Origin: Trichoplax adhaerens
Taxonomy: Eukaryota; Placozoa; Uniplacotomia; Trichoplacea; Trichoplacidae
NCBI RefSeq assembly: GCF_000150275.1
Contig: NW_002060943.1
Coordinates: 9,456,209 to 9,520,208, forward strand
Length of the DNA: 64,000 nt
Reading direction: 5' to 3'
The translations under genes and the position numbers were made by a program. A model generated the notes under the pieces. The model was not told the DNA's origin. It was given only the letters and a program-made list of their open reading frames with translations, and did not search any database. Positions 45,184-57,369 of the stretch are shown here, one piece after another; the first letter of the stretch is position 1, and each line of letters opens with the position of its first letter.

Positions 45184-46057
45184 CTTCCACTATTACTACC
45201 CGTCGCTCTGCTGACGTTTCTATTCTAATCGTGTAGGTAGTCCACAACCACAACTCGACCTTACGATACTGTACAGTGTACAGTGTCTTTGGCGTCTCTA
45301 CAGTACAGTACTGTACATATTGTGTACTGTACAGTACAGTACGTATATTGAAGTTGGAAGGTCCGGGACTGGTCCGGACTGTGGAGGCCGAAGTGTGTGG
45401 AACATCTTTTGACAGTACAGTACAGTACTGTGCTGTTATTGTACAGTACATTACACTGAGTGCACAGTACAGTACAGTACTGTACTGTGTACTGGATATT
45501 GAAGTTGGAAGGTCCGGGACTGGTCCGGACTGTGGAGGCCGAAGTGCGTGGAACATCTTTTTACAGTACTGTTCAGTACAGTACAGTACAGTACTGTACT
45601 GTATACTGTACACTGTACAGTAATTGGAAGGTCCGGTCTGGTCCGGATTATGGAGGCCGAAATGCGTGGAATATCTTTTTACAGTACTGGTACTGTACAT
45701 TACGGTACACTGAGTGCACAGTACTGTACAATACTGTAATTTTACGATTTTGAACTCAGTACAGTACTGTACAGTACTCTACATTACAGTGCACACGTGT
45801 TCCGACAGTAAAGTACTGTAGATTTGTCCGTACTGTACAGTACACAGTGTACAGTACTGTCTAGTGTACACTGTACAGTGTACAGTACAATGCAGCCAGG
45901 CGCGTGCAAAGCCTGAAATTTGAGGAACCAATCTCGTCATTAAATCCGGTCAGATTGATATACAGTACTGTACAGTGTACAGAAGGGTAGATCGATCCCC
46001 TTTCGATTGAATTCACTTTACAAGTCATTCTGAATTTCTTGATCGTGACGTCTAAAT
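45184..46057. promoter_or_regulatory. divergent promoter region SAFB/small membrane gene, tandem palindromic array
   Basis: 874 bp between divergent starts, almost filled by GTAC palindromes (45262-45892). Inside is a tandem array of about three units starting near 45347, 45498 and 45621. Each unit joins a palindromic stretch to a cassette containing GGAAGGTCCGG, TGGAGGCCGAA and GCGTGGAAYATC. The first two units are nearly identical over the cassette (period 151 bp) and the third is shorter. Long open frames on both strands here arise from the repeat and do not look like genes. Confidence 0.8.
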
Positions 46058-46730
46058 ATGGTGGAACTAAAAGATTCCAAGTCAATCGCTAGTGTGGCGT
46101 TCGAAAACTGGATATTCATAGTTCCAGCAATCCTAGTACTAGCGATTATCGGTAGGTGGCGGATAGTTAACGATAGGAATTACGCGTATTGTATGTACAA
46201 TAGATTAAAAAGTAAAAGTAATTGAATAAACTAAACTCTATTGGGTGTGTATGGTCGATAGACATTTTTCTTCAATTCATCACAACACTGGTATACTGTA
46301 CTGTATGTAGTGGACAACGAACTAGTTTAATCTTACTCTTGCCTAGGACTGTATTCAACAATAAATATGCAATACTCAATCACGAAAGCATCCTTCAATT
46401 AAGTTTGAAATCAGAGCACTGTTGCCAACAGTTTTTACGCTTTCTCAATTGATGCTACCTAAAATGGTTGAAATGAAACGACTACGGTTGCTTGAAGTAG
46501 CTGTATCTGTATACATACATATTTCAAGATACTGTTTCGATGGTTGCCATACCATTCCTGCTATACGATATTACAGTATTTATCCCACTTATGACAAACT
46601 AACGATTTTGCATTTCTCTTCTTCAGCGATTGTTGTATACAGATTAATTACTACGCTAAGCAATAAGAAAAAAATAAAAGAAGAAAAACGACAGCGAAAA
46701 ATGGATAAACGAGAGAAGAAGAAAAAGTAA
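46058..46730 (+). CDS. small single-pass membrane protein with KKKK tail
   Basis: Two exons, 46058-46151 and 46627-46730, joined in phase 1 with GT and AG borders; 65 residues. Residues about 17-38 form one hydrophobic segment (WIFIVPAILVLAIIA, then IVV). The rest is a highly basic, probably helical tail with many Lys, Arg and Glu residues ending in four lysines, which also satisfies the dilysine KKxx ER-retrieval pattern. Length and topology recall animal SMIM-type microproteins such as SMIM15, but I do not recognise the family. The gene is divergent from SAFB. Evidence is the clean splice join, the hydrophobic/basic pattern and the position beside a promoter-like cluster. Confidence 0.5.
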
Positions 46731-48404
46731 TAGTTGATTTTCCTATTGAGCTCAACTTGCACAATCATTGGATGCGAATATAATACCACCAGATGCTCGA
46801 AAAATGTTGGCAACTCAAAATTAAAATGACTTATTGAATTGATTAGGTAGCTATTTTAGTCAACTGTACGACTCGCTGTACTACAATATAACAATGTAGC
46901 AGGAATAAAATGCAGTTCATATTCAAACTAAGATCAACATTGATCCTCAAACTGCATTGGATCACAGCGGCGCAAAGACCATAACACAACTGCTGTATTT
47001 GATACAATCATTTAGTCGTCAGGTTTAATAAGTATTTGTAAATTGTTAATTGTGTTGTGTAGTATCTTTCATGGATTTTGTTAAATTCTACAATCTGCGC
47101 GTATTCTGTAGCACGAACGGTGCAAATATAGTATTTTTGTGACTGTGTACTGTACAGTAAAATATTTACTTTGGTTGGAACTTGATAAAAGAATTTACGT
47201 TTTTATATAGGTGTTTACAGTAAGCACTGTCTAATATACAGTAGTATACGTACGCGTATACTTTAGGAAGGACTGACTCTATGATAGTGATATTACTGAT
47301 ATACACTTGTACAGTAATTTACAAAAACGCCAATAAATACTTTGGATCGTATGAACGAATTGAGCTGTTATTAGTAAAGTACTATCTGAGCAGTTAGTGA
47401 ATATTGCCGGCATTTTTTTGGACATCAGTCTTCTACATACAGGTAAAAAAGGAACACCATACAGTACCACTGATTGTACTGTACGTGCATAACTGATAAT
47501 TGGAAAGTGCTAAGATTAGTGTAGTTTGACACAGAATAGCTATTAATCTCATCATTAATATTTTACTATCTTAAAATCACCGATCCAGTATGAATGACTG
47601 CGGCGCCGAGCCGGTATAAAATCAGGGAGGGCTACGGAAGGGGTTCGCCTACATCCACTCCTACAGTATACTTCAAATGAATGAAAAAATTATAAATTAT
47701 ATATTAGGGAAGCATTCCAATATACAGTACAACATGTGAAAATCATGAGATGAAAAGAGATTTCTCTGTTCACAAGTCAAGAAAGTTAGCGTACACTGTT
47801 CGCAAAACGAAGGAACATTAAATGCAAGTCTGTCGAGTCGAGTCGGACCGACCGTGGCCTTTCCCTTTTGCTACACATTCTATCATCACGAAGGAAATAC
47901 GTGCACAGTATGCGCAATGAATAATTACTACATGTTCGTAAGTTATTGTTGACGAAGCTTGGATTTGTATTGGTACAGTAGTGATGACATTGTACTGTAC
48001 TGTACAGTACAGCAACTTGTATACGACTAATCGGAGCACAGTACATCCGGGAAATGCCCGTTGTACATCTGATTATTTTCGATGGCACCCTGAAAAGATA
48101 TAATTGTGTAAGTTGAATCAGGCCCAAACTAGATCAATTCTCTATCTAGTTGTAGCCTAATTCTACGGGTATATAATATACTGTAATATCGTTTCCACAG
48201 TAATTTTAGTCCACAGAGGAATCCAGTACTATAAAAGCTTTTTATTACAAGGTTCTAAAGAATAGTACAGCAATAATTAATTACTCACAAGAATCTAGTC
48301 TAAAGTAATCTGAGCTCAATTAGATATCAAATCTTTTCTCCCTTTACGCTCAGATTTGTACACCTTATATACTTTTCTCTGAATCTATTTAAGGCAATAA
48401 CATC

Positions 48405-48727
48405 GTCTACAATCAGACATGAATCATCACTACATTTTACAGTATTAATCAAACTGCTTACAATATTATTACTTTACCATTAATGTCCAACACCGTAAGG
48501 TATTGGGCATCTTTACAATCTTAGTATTTCAAGTCGTATAACGTCCTGTACCATAATTAGTTAACAGCTATATTAGTGAATAACACTTTCTAATATAGTA
48601 GTTACCAGTCACCTAAATCTAGCAGCACAAGAATATCTATTTTTAGAAACTTAACTATTCTAAATATAGTACACAACACAATCAAATATAGCTATCGCTA
48701 CAAGCGAATATAGGGTGCATCACTACA
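48405..48727. repeat. 323-bp duplicated block, copy 2
   Basis: Near-perfect match to 2195-2517 in the same orientation, one mismatch. Left of this copy the sequence is unique in the window, so 48405 is either the real left end or the place where copy 1 disappears into the gap. It is followed by a short AT-rich stretch. Confidence 0.9.
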
Positions 48728-48798
48728 TATACATATATAAATATATTTATGAACAGGAATTTCAACGGAACATAACTTTGATTTTTGAACGAAGGGGT

Positions 48799-49085
48799 GG
48801 CATCGAAAATAATCATGACCTACAGTACTGTACACAGTACTCTACTGTACAATGTACTGTAAATAACAGTGTACAGTACAATGTCTCAAATTTCCGAACT
48901 GTAGTGTACTGCACAAGCGCACACGGTACCGTACTGTTGGCATCGAAAATAATCATAACGTACTCTACTCTACTGTACAATGTATTGTAAATAGCAGTGT
49001 ACAGTACTGTATGGTACCGCACAATGTCTCAAATTTTCGAACTGTAGTGTATTGTACTGCACAAGCGCACACGGTACCGTACTGT
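48799..49085. repeat. 140-bp palindromic tandem duplication
   Basis: Two units, starting at 48799 and 48939 with GGCATCGAAAATAATCA, each carrying GTAC palindromes, a GTCTCAAATTT block, and ending in GCACACGGTACCGTACTGTT. The array ends about 120 bp before the ATG of the 517-residue gene, in line with the other promoter-proximal clusters. Confidence 0.85.
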
Positions 49086-49202
49086 TTACAGAATTACAGT
49101 ACTAAAACAGCGCAGCAGTAATTAGACCTGCTCCGAATCAAATTTATTTACTATTGGTTACTCTAAAAGATGATGATTAAAATTAAAATTTAAAAGCTTG
49201 AC

Positions 49203-50756
49203 ATGTCCAACGCAACTTATGCAAGTATCGCAAGTAAGAGAATAGCGCAAAGTCTTTCTGTAGGTTTAGAGAATACAGAAGATGAAGTTGTATTAAGTGA
49301 TACAAAAAATGATTCCCAGAGCATGATTACAGGTGATGATGACACCATTTCAAATGATGAAACTACAGTGCCTAGTAATTTAGCATCAGCGAAATCTGAA
49401 GTACCTATTAAAGATCTTAAACGGCATCAGTTGCATCATGTGAATTTAAAGGATGCAAACGCTGTAACCACCAATTTTCAAATATGTGACAGTGATCATA
49501 TAGAGGTGACTACAACTTCGTTATCACCTGGTAATATTAAAAACTCTGAGAAAATTGTTACGGAATTGGATACAAGCATTTCTGACAACACTGCTAAGCC
49601 TCATTCTTATATCGCTTTCTCCAACGAACAGAGTGAGGAAGATAGTGATCAAACATCGCATGCAAGACGAATTTCCGACGAAATTGAGCCTCATTCTTCA
49701 TATGATAACAACCCTACAGCCTCGACAAAGTTAAATTTAGGAACAGCTGGCAGCAGCGCAACAGTTAGGGATAACGTTCAAATCAGTACGGCGACATCGA
49801 AGCCATTTAGTAAACAGTCATCTCGCTCTCCTCGCCGTGTCTATAGTATGCAAGAGAAAATTAATTCTCGGATGCATAATGAAATCCGCAACAGGTTGTC
49901 AAGGACTGCAACAGAAACTAATTTATTACTGGATAACAATGACGATCGTTCTAGAGAGATCAATCAAGATCGAATCAATTCCGGAACTCTCCCCGGCCTA
50001 GGCCTAGAAGTTAAAACCGCTTATCCATTAGGTAGAAATAACAGAGGATCGAATGTTGCAAACATCGATAAGGTCAATCCTCAAATCTTTCAATCTCCAA
50101 TCGAAAATAAAACATCTATAGCTTCCGATAACACTATTCATAGTAAATTTCGACAAGCATCTGCCCGCTTCAAATCACTTAAAAATAATGGACAGAAAAT
50201 TTCCAATGAAAATGATAGAATATCGACCAGCCAAGACTTAGTTGATAACTCGGATGATAATAATTATTCTTCAGAAGTTAGCATTGGCCCTAATGATGAA
50301 GTGACGGATAAACATACTCTTAAGTTACTATCCGTTCTGCAGGACGTTAAACAGCATGAGAATGACTACGAAAAGAAAAGAGATGAATTGAAGAATTCTT
50401 TTTACGAATTAAAAACAAATTATAAGAAATGTGGATTAGCAGTTGGAATCGGTTTAACCATGGCAACAACTATTATGTCTGCTGTCGGATTTCCACCCTT
50501 AGCTTACTTCAATGAACCAATTCAAGCTACTGAAAGTGAATTGCCGTCTCAGTATTTAGATAGTAATTCTATGTCAAGTATCGATAGTGATTCCGATGTT
50601 AATATCAAAAAACGACAGGAAAATGAATGGTCTAGAACTTCAATTGAAGATGATGAAGATAATGTAAATAATAGGTTGAAAGTTAGGCCTAAACGAGGAC
50701 GCACTAATACTGGATTATTTGAAGGAATAAAGGTAACTGAAGATCATCAAATTTAA
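49203..50756 (+). CDS. orphan 517-residue protein with C-terminal membrane segment
   Basis: One uninterrupted frame of 517 codons, far longer than chance in this AT-rich DNA. I do not recognise a family. Residues 1 to about 365 are rich in Ser, Asn, Asp, Thr and Glu and look disordered. About 371-409 is a charged heptad-like stretch (coiled coil likely). About 411-437 is hydrophobic (GLAVGIGLTMATTIMSAVGF), a probable single membrane anchor. The last 80 residues are acidic then basic (VRPKRGRT). This suggests a tail-region-anchored protein with a large cytosolic part. No intron, unlike most neighbours. The stop is only 157 bp before the next gene's first ATG, head to tail. Confidence 0.75.
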   Translation: MSNATYASIASKRIAQSLSVGLENTEDEVVLSDTKNDSQSMITGDDDTISNDETTVPSNLASAKSEVPIKDLKRHQLHHVNLKDANAVTTNFQICDSDHIEVTTTSLSPGNIKNSEKIVTELDTSISDNTAKPHSYIAFSNEQSEEDSDQTSHARRISDEIEPHSSYDNNPTASTKLNLGTAGSSATVRDNVQISTATSKPFSKQSSRSPRRVYSMQEKINSRMHNEIRNRLSRTATETNLLLDNNDDRSREINQDRINSGTLPGLGLEVKTAYPLGRNNRGSNVANIDKVNPQIFQSPIENKTSIASDNTIHSKFRQASARFKSLKNNGQKISNENDRISTSQDLVDNSDDNNYSSEVSIGPNDEVTDKHTLKLLSVLQDVKQHENDYEKKRDELKNSFYELKTNYKKCGLAVGIGLTMATTIMSAVGFPPLAYFNEPIQATESELPSQYLDSNSMSSIDSDSDVNIKKRQENEWSRTSIEDDEDNVNNRLKVRPKRGRTNTGLFEGIKVTEDHQI

Positions 50757-50913
50757 AATGCTATAGTGTAAAAAATTGATAAAATATCATATACTTGGTC
50801 TCCGCCTTCCAGATTTGTTAGTGTTTCGCTTTCAATATATAAATCCATAAATTTCCTATAACTATCATTTTGTTGTTGAAAAAATTCAAGTGGTTCTATT
50901 GCCTTTTTATTTT

Positions 50914-53900
50914 ATGAATAAGGCAAATTTAAAGATGAGTAGCTCGGACGAGATCAGTAACGGTCACAACACCAAGGTTAGCTGTATTTCGTTATATAAA
51001 TTAATTAAAGTTAATAGTAATTTACAAGCTTAAAACTAAAACCCAGCGACGGTTTAGTCCAACGTGATATTATATTAATTTCCTTTCATACGCATGTCAC
51101 ATGGATTTGGTTGATATCTTCTAACAAAGATTTACTAATGGCATTCAGTTATGAGTCTTTGAGATCAAAATTGGTCAAATTTCTTGTAAATATATATTTT
51201 TTAATAGGAAATAATTTCGGAATTTGACGAATTTCCTTTCCTATGTGACTCGTTACCTAGTACTTTCCCTGGGTTTGCACAAGATAAAAGAACTCGGATT
51301 GTGTTGGAACTCTATGAAACTGAATATAAATATGTAGCTATATTAGAAACATTAATCGAGGTATGTGTACGACGTAAAGTGAGAAATATTATTTTTCGGT
51401 ACGCTGTAAGCATTGATTTTATATATCTAGTAACAGATTCGATTCGAGAACGATATTCGCCTACGCTGATATAGTGACTTTTTTATTGCATAACTGCTTT
51501 AAAAAAATAGTTTCTGACTAACCTATTATATTATTTACAGTCAGTAGATCGTGAAAGATATAGAGCACTGTGGTAAACATCGATCTGTTGTAACATGAGT
51601 CAGTAACGTTTCTCTACACAATATTATGCTAACTAATAAATTTAATAGTCGATAATTATAAGTATTGATTTTACTTTTAACTGTGCTATAAATCTTAAGC
51701 ATTAATGTAAAATAATTTTAATTTACGTGCATTTAAGCTTACGATGGGATATTAAATAGTTCAAATGTTAATTATACATTGTTACACCTGATGTTGGATT
51801 AATAGTACTCGTACATCAGGAATCATAACTCGTTTATGTCACTTGATTCGATAGCACCTACGACAACAGGTAGTGAATGCCACCGCATTAAATGATATGA
51901 TACATTACTTCATATATCTTGAATTCATAGGGTATTTTTACCAAAGGAGTATCTGCCATTTGTTAAATTTAGCTTTTTATAGTTTATAGTTTTCTTTGAT
52001 AATTTATGCGTTTATATCGTTCGATGAAGAAAATCATTGGTCTCGTAATATTCTTTCGGTATTGCAAACTGCCTACTCCTGAAATGAAAGCTAGATATTG
52101 TCATGCCTTCAATAAATAAATATTATTATCTGCAACTATAAAACTGTAATATTCTCAAACCTATATCCATATAGGTATTTAAGAAACCATTACTAGGTAT
52201 TTTAGAGCCTAAAGAGATTAGTATGATTTTCGGCAATATCGAAAGGTAAGTTAGGATAGGTGTTAGTTCATGCGGTGATTTATACCTAGTATATTATTTG
52301 ATTTAAATTTCTTTATACCCGTACACTATATTCTGATACCACCTATATATCTTGCGTAGTATCTTCGACTTGAATATTGAATTATTAACCGAATTACAAA
52401 AATATTTACTATGTTGGTCAGAAGATCAACAGATTGGACTATGCTTCTTGAAGAGGGTATGCACATATTCGCGGTATAAATATAATTACAAATTGTGCTG
52501 GTATCCTCTTTCTTCATTACTAATTAAATGCAGATTAGATTTAGATTTGTAAAAATACAATCGCATAAACATGCTAATTGTTTGATATGGTATAAAGTTT
52601 GTAAATGTGCTTAAAGTAAACTCGTAACAATCCAACATTTGAAAAACAAATCTTAATTTTAAGATGACTCTGAAGGAAATTGATTTATTTTAGATGCCCA
52701 GATTTATAATTTATATCGACTATTGTAATAACTACGATAATGCGGAGGCCGCATTTAAGCAAAATCTAAGAAAGAAAAAGGACTTTGAAGAACTTCTTAA
52801 TGTTCGTAAGAATTAAAATTAACTAGCTGATGCATTAAAAAAAAAATGAGCATTAGCTTTGGATCTTAGTGTTGCTTTAGATTAATATCTTATAATATTT
52901 TCCCGCAATAGGTATGCTATAATCACTCTCGATGTCAAAAAAGCTTACAACTTCCTTCTTACCTTATAACACCGGTGCAACGTATTCCAAGATATTTGTT
53001 GTTATTTAAGGTTAATTAGCCGTCCACAATGTTTCACACCCTATTTTGCAAAATTACTGACGCTACTAACGAATATAAATTAGAAGTGCTGTTTAGTGTC
53101 TAAGAGTATTTTTTAATTTTTAGGATTTGATCGATAAAACTGATGAAAGTCATGCCGATTACGAAGATCTTAGTCAAGTTTTATTAGAAATGGTTAGACT
53201 TTACAGAATTAATTAATTTGCGTATGGAATTATCGCAGATTTCATGATTGGCTGTTACAAGCGTATTATCTGCAGTACAGTAAACGCTTGGATAGTAACT
53301 GGATTTTGACAATTCTATATGATAAGGTCCGTAAGATTTAAAGATATGCTCATATTTTTGGTCTTACGGTAGGAGGAACTTGCCGGGATGATCAATACTA
53401 GTTTAATGGAAGTACAAGGAAAGAAGGCTATGGCCGGAATTCAGTCATCTGTAATCGGCCTGCAGGTTAAGTACTGAAATGTAAAATACTATACAAGATA
53501 TTGTTATTTGATCTTTGTTGTATGTGTAAAGAAATTTATTAATATTTTCTTATATTTCCTAAAAGGCCTTTAATATTGAAAATCGTACTTTAATTAAAGA
53601 TGGAGAAGTATATTTGATATCAAATAAGAAGCCTTATAGAGTAATCCGAAATACGCGTATAGCAATAATTTTTGAAAACCGAGTTTGTCCATACCGAAAT
53701 AGTTACTGACGCTGCAATGTACTCTTAACAGTGCCTGTTATTCAACGACTTGCTTATTTTTGCCATTCATGGATCAAAGAAATTAAGTGCGGTTGAATTA
53801 GTATTCGATCTTGATGTTATATGGTTTGAAGATCTCTGTGATTTAGACCCTCAAACAAGTAATCACTAGAAAAATATAATTTTCTGTAATTTGTTTAATA

Positions 53901-56900
53901 ATACATTTACTCTATTTTACTTAATAGATGTTTAACTGCTACTTTCGTTCTAACTTACTCTGGATGTCATGTTCTATAATTGTAACTAGCTATTGAGGAC
54001 GCCATCGAAATTTATAACCCAGAGCGAAGTTTTACAATGTATACTAAAAGTAAAGATGAAAAAAAGTTATGGTTACAAGCTTTGAATGAAGCTCTAATTG
54101 CCCGATTTTCTAAGCCTGCCGTATTTCAGCTTAGTGGAATGCCTCGCATGAGGCCTGATATTAGTAAGAACTGTCGATCTTATCTATAACCACATTATCA
54201 ACATATTTTTGATAGACTTTCTTGAAAATAGTCGTCGCTTTCCCTGATTTAGATACGTATATCCAATAGCCATATATACGGTATTTATGATATACCCCTT
54301 TCTGTAACATACGTTATTTTTATCAGAAAAGAGAAAAGTGTTATTCACGTATAAAGATGGCAGTACTTATGATGGCGAGTATTGCGAAGGAAGGCGTCAC
54401 GGTTACGGGGAAATGACATGGGCAAATAATTCGAATTACATTGTAAGGCTGTCTTACATCCTAACCGTTTATAGCAAACTGAAAATATCCGGCTAGAAAC
54501 ATTTAATTTATGTAATAAGTTGTAAAATTGATGTATTTGCTCGACTGATGGGTAGTTGTATAAAATTGTACTATACATGTGTTTGGATAGCATGTAGCTT
54601 AAAAATTATAAACTTAGTGATACAATTGCTAATATCTAAGTTATGTTCTAAGTAACACACGTAATAAGCTCTTTAATAAATTATTAGAGTTGACGGCATT
54701 GCTAGCAAATTTTTCTTAGATGCCATGTTTTTTATCGTTTGTTACAGGGATACTGGGTTGATGATCAAAGAGCAGGTCATGGTGAAATGAGTTTTAATAC
54801 ACTAGAAATATACAAAGGTCACTGGAAGGATGATCAACCAGGTGCTAAGGCATATTAGGAGCCGTAGTAATCGTTTAACGTCATATTTATGTAAAATATC
54901 AATAGCACGACTGCATTCTAAAGTGTGATGCAATCTTTAGATTTACGGATCAGAATTCGTGGTAGAATTTTGATATACCGTTTCTTATCCAATTTTTGGA
55001 TTGTTTTGCATGTAGACGGAGAAGGGGCGTTATATTTTCCATCAGGCACAGTGGTATCTACGACGTGGATAGATGGACGCAAGTTTGGAAGAGTAATAAC
55101 TCCTATTAGTACAATATTACGTTTGGTATTAATTAAAATATTTAAGTTATTAATGGGTTATTAAATAAGGTCTTTACTTGCTATAAATTTAGGCAACAGT
55201 CAAATTTGGTAATGGCGATGTGTTCGAAGGAATGTTTATCAAAAACGAATTTGAAGGTCATGGTAAATTGGTTTGTAAAGCCTTCGTATATAACGGTGAA
55301 TGGAAGAACTCGAAAGTATGTGAATTATGAAAGCTACCATCGATATAAGCTTACTCTTCTCTACCGTTTAGTTTACAAGTTTTTCTACGTTTATCCATAA
55401 TTCCCTATCATAATACTGATCACTTTACATATTTTAGTGGAATGGTAGAGGAAAATTACTTAGAAAATCGGGAGATCATTACAGGTTAGCCTTAACCCGT
55501 ATCGTTGGACGTATTTTTTAAATTGAAGTTACTTTATATTAACTTGTAAGTACTTTTAAGTGGCGACTTCGTAGATAATACAATCAGTGGTTTTGGGGAA
55601 ATGAATTATTGCAATGGATCAAAGTACACTGGTGAATGGAAGAATAACTTGGTATTAGTTATTCACTTTTTCATATTTGGCTATATTTAATAGACTGTAC
55701 TTATAGGCGTTTTATGGTAAAACATAAATTAGATCTCTAATTTTCTTTATTGGATCACATCTGGTAGTTTCATGGTCAGGGCACTTTTGAAACGGCAGAG
55801 TATAGTTATGAAGGCAGCTGGCATATAGGACAAAAGCAAGGCAAAGGAAAAATCAGATACAGTAATGGAGAGTGTTATGATGGCGATTGGAAGTGCGATA
55901 AGGTATTTCTACCTTAGTTTAGTTTCTGTGGATCTCCATACTTTGTAAATGTGTTCATGCTGGTAATGTAAATTATTTAGAAATGGGGGCACGGTATTAC
56001 AACATTCAGTAACGGTAACAAATACGATGGTGAGTACCAACAAAACCATATCTATGGATTAGGCAAAATGGTATATGCTTCTGGTGAAAGCTATGATGGA
56101 GAATGGGTCTACGAACAAGTAATGCAGTACAACATATTTCTTATTTTTTATAGCTAAGTATTCAGCCAACGTATATCACCAAACTGTGTAGAAAATAGTC
56201 ATAATGAAACCGAAGTATATATCGGTTTTTGACCACCTATACTCATACAACCTAACAATATTTAGCTAATTAAGTCAAAAATGTAACTTGTAATACAAAT
56301 TTGAATATATCATAGTTTCATGGTATGGGAACCTATAAATATCTAGATGGTTCTGTATATTCCGGTTCATGGCAAAACGGCTGTCGGTGTGGCGATGGTA
56401 AGTTAACGATGAGTAATGATAACCTATACGATGGTGGATGGAAGAATGATAAGGTAATGCCAGTAACTAAACATGACTATAAAGATCAAAATCTAATGAA
56501 ACTTATGATATAGTACTTTTCAATGATTTGATTATTGTAAAATCCCGGAATTTTAGTTTCACGGCTTAGGTACCTTGTCCATGCCACTTTGTGAATATAG
56601 TTACGAAGGTTATTATTGACTAGAAATCTTCTTTTGTAAATTTTACTATTGATTTATTAGCTTTCTCACACCTAAATCTTATTATCGTTATTTACGTACT
56701 TAAAATAATAAAAAGTTACGGTTATCGGACATCTTATACGAAATGAATTTGATCCTATATTTACTGATAAAAATTTGGAATAGGAAACTGGGTAGACGGC
56801 AAACGCTGTGGTGAAGGAACTGAAATTTCAGTTAATGGGACATACAGTGGATATTGGAAAGAGAATCTGGTAAAGTATAGAAATGAAATTTATATTAGTA

Positions 56901-57369
56901 TGGACAAGCATTAGGGTATATCATAGCTATTAGACTTAATTCACTGACTTCAAGTATAGCAGCCTATCATAAGAGTAACCATCAATCTATGATAGCTGTT
57001 GGCGCAGCTTTATAAATCAAACTAAGATACTGATATACATATTTGGATTTAACAATATAGCGTCATGGAGAAGGCATAGAACAATGTGAGGGGATTTATT
57101 ACGAAGGTTATTGGAATATGGATAAAAAAATCGGCAAGGGAACACTAAGATATTCCGAGGTTGATGATGTTTTAGAAGTAAGAAGTCTCATATAACATAT
57201 GCTCCTATTGAGTATGATTATAGCATGCTAGAAGTGTCTCAGTGTTAAATATCTATTTCATGTTATCTTATTTAAGTCATGGGTTAATGGTGAATCTGTT
57301 GAATATGATGGTAAAACAGCCTTTTCGCTTCCGGTATTGATAAGACATGATATCAATGAGAAGTACTGA
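50914..57369 (+). CDS. RhoGEF (DH-PH) protein with about 17 MORN repeats
   Basis: Twenty-four exons: 50914-50976, 51208-51360, 52175-52245, 52360-52456, 52694-52801, 52912-53010, 53124-53192, 53373-53465, 53566-53640, 53732-53858, 53990-54163, 54327-54442, 54748-54841, 55016-55092, 55193-55315, 55438-55484, 55561-55651, 55768-55902, 55981-56118, 56316-56453, 56557-56608, 56784-56869, 57061-57177, 57277-57369; 811 residues. The DH domain (about 48-250) shows RIVLELYETEYKYVAIL, IFGNIE, NNYDNA, LITPVQRIPRYLLL and SHADYEDL. A PH domain follows (about 255-365: LFNDLLIF, then FTMYTKSKDEKKLWLQALNEA). MORN units fill about 383-775 (YDGEY, YTGEWKN, HGQGT and similar). It most resembles alsin (ALS2), but lacks RCC1 and VPS9 domains and has more MORN units. 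Expected role: guanine nucleotide exchange on Rho-family GTPases at membranes. An in-frame ATG at 50935 is an alternative start. Confidence 0.87.

Larger units (their letters stand above)
46731..49202. other. intergenic region with repeats
   Basis: No gene recognised. It contains small GTAC palindromes (47150 and 47990-48012), the second copy of the 323-bp duplicated block (48405-48727), and a palindromic tandem duplication (48799-49085) immediately upstream of the next start codon. Confidence 0.6.

Noticed and set aside
45161-45753. Frames of up to 179 codons upstream of SAFB
   Set aside because: Same cause: tandem palindromic cassette translated in several frames and both strands, with no domain and no codon bias.
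51541-51572. Possible extra exon (SVDRERYRAL) in the DH domain
   Set aside because: Including it breaks the phase and separates residues that are contiguous in DH domains; direct joining of 51360 to 52175 gives the conserved ETLIE-VFKKPL order.
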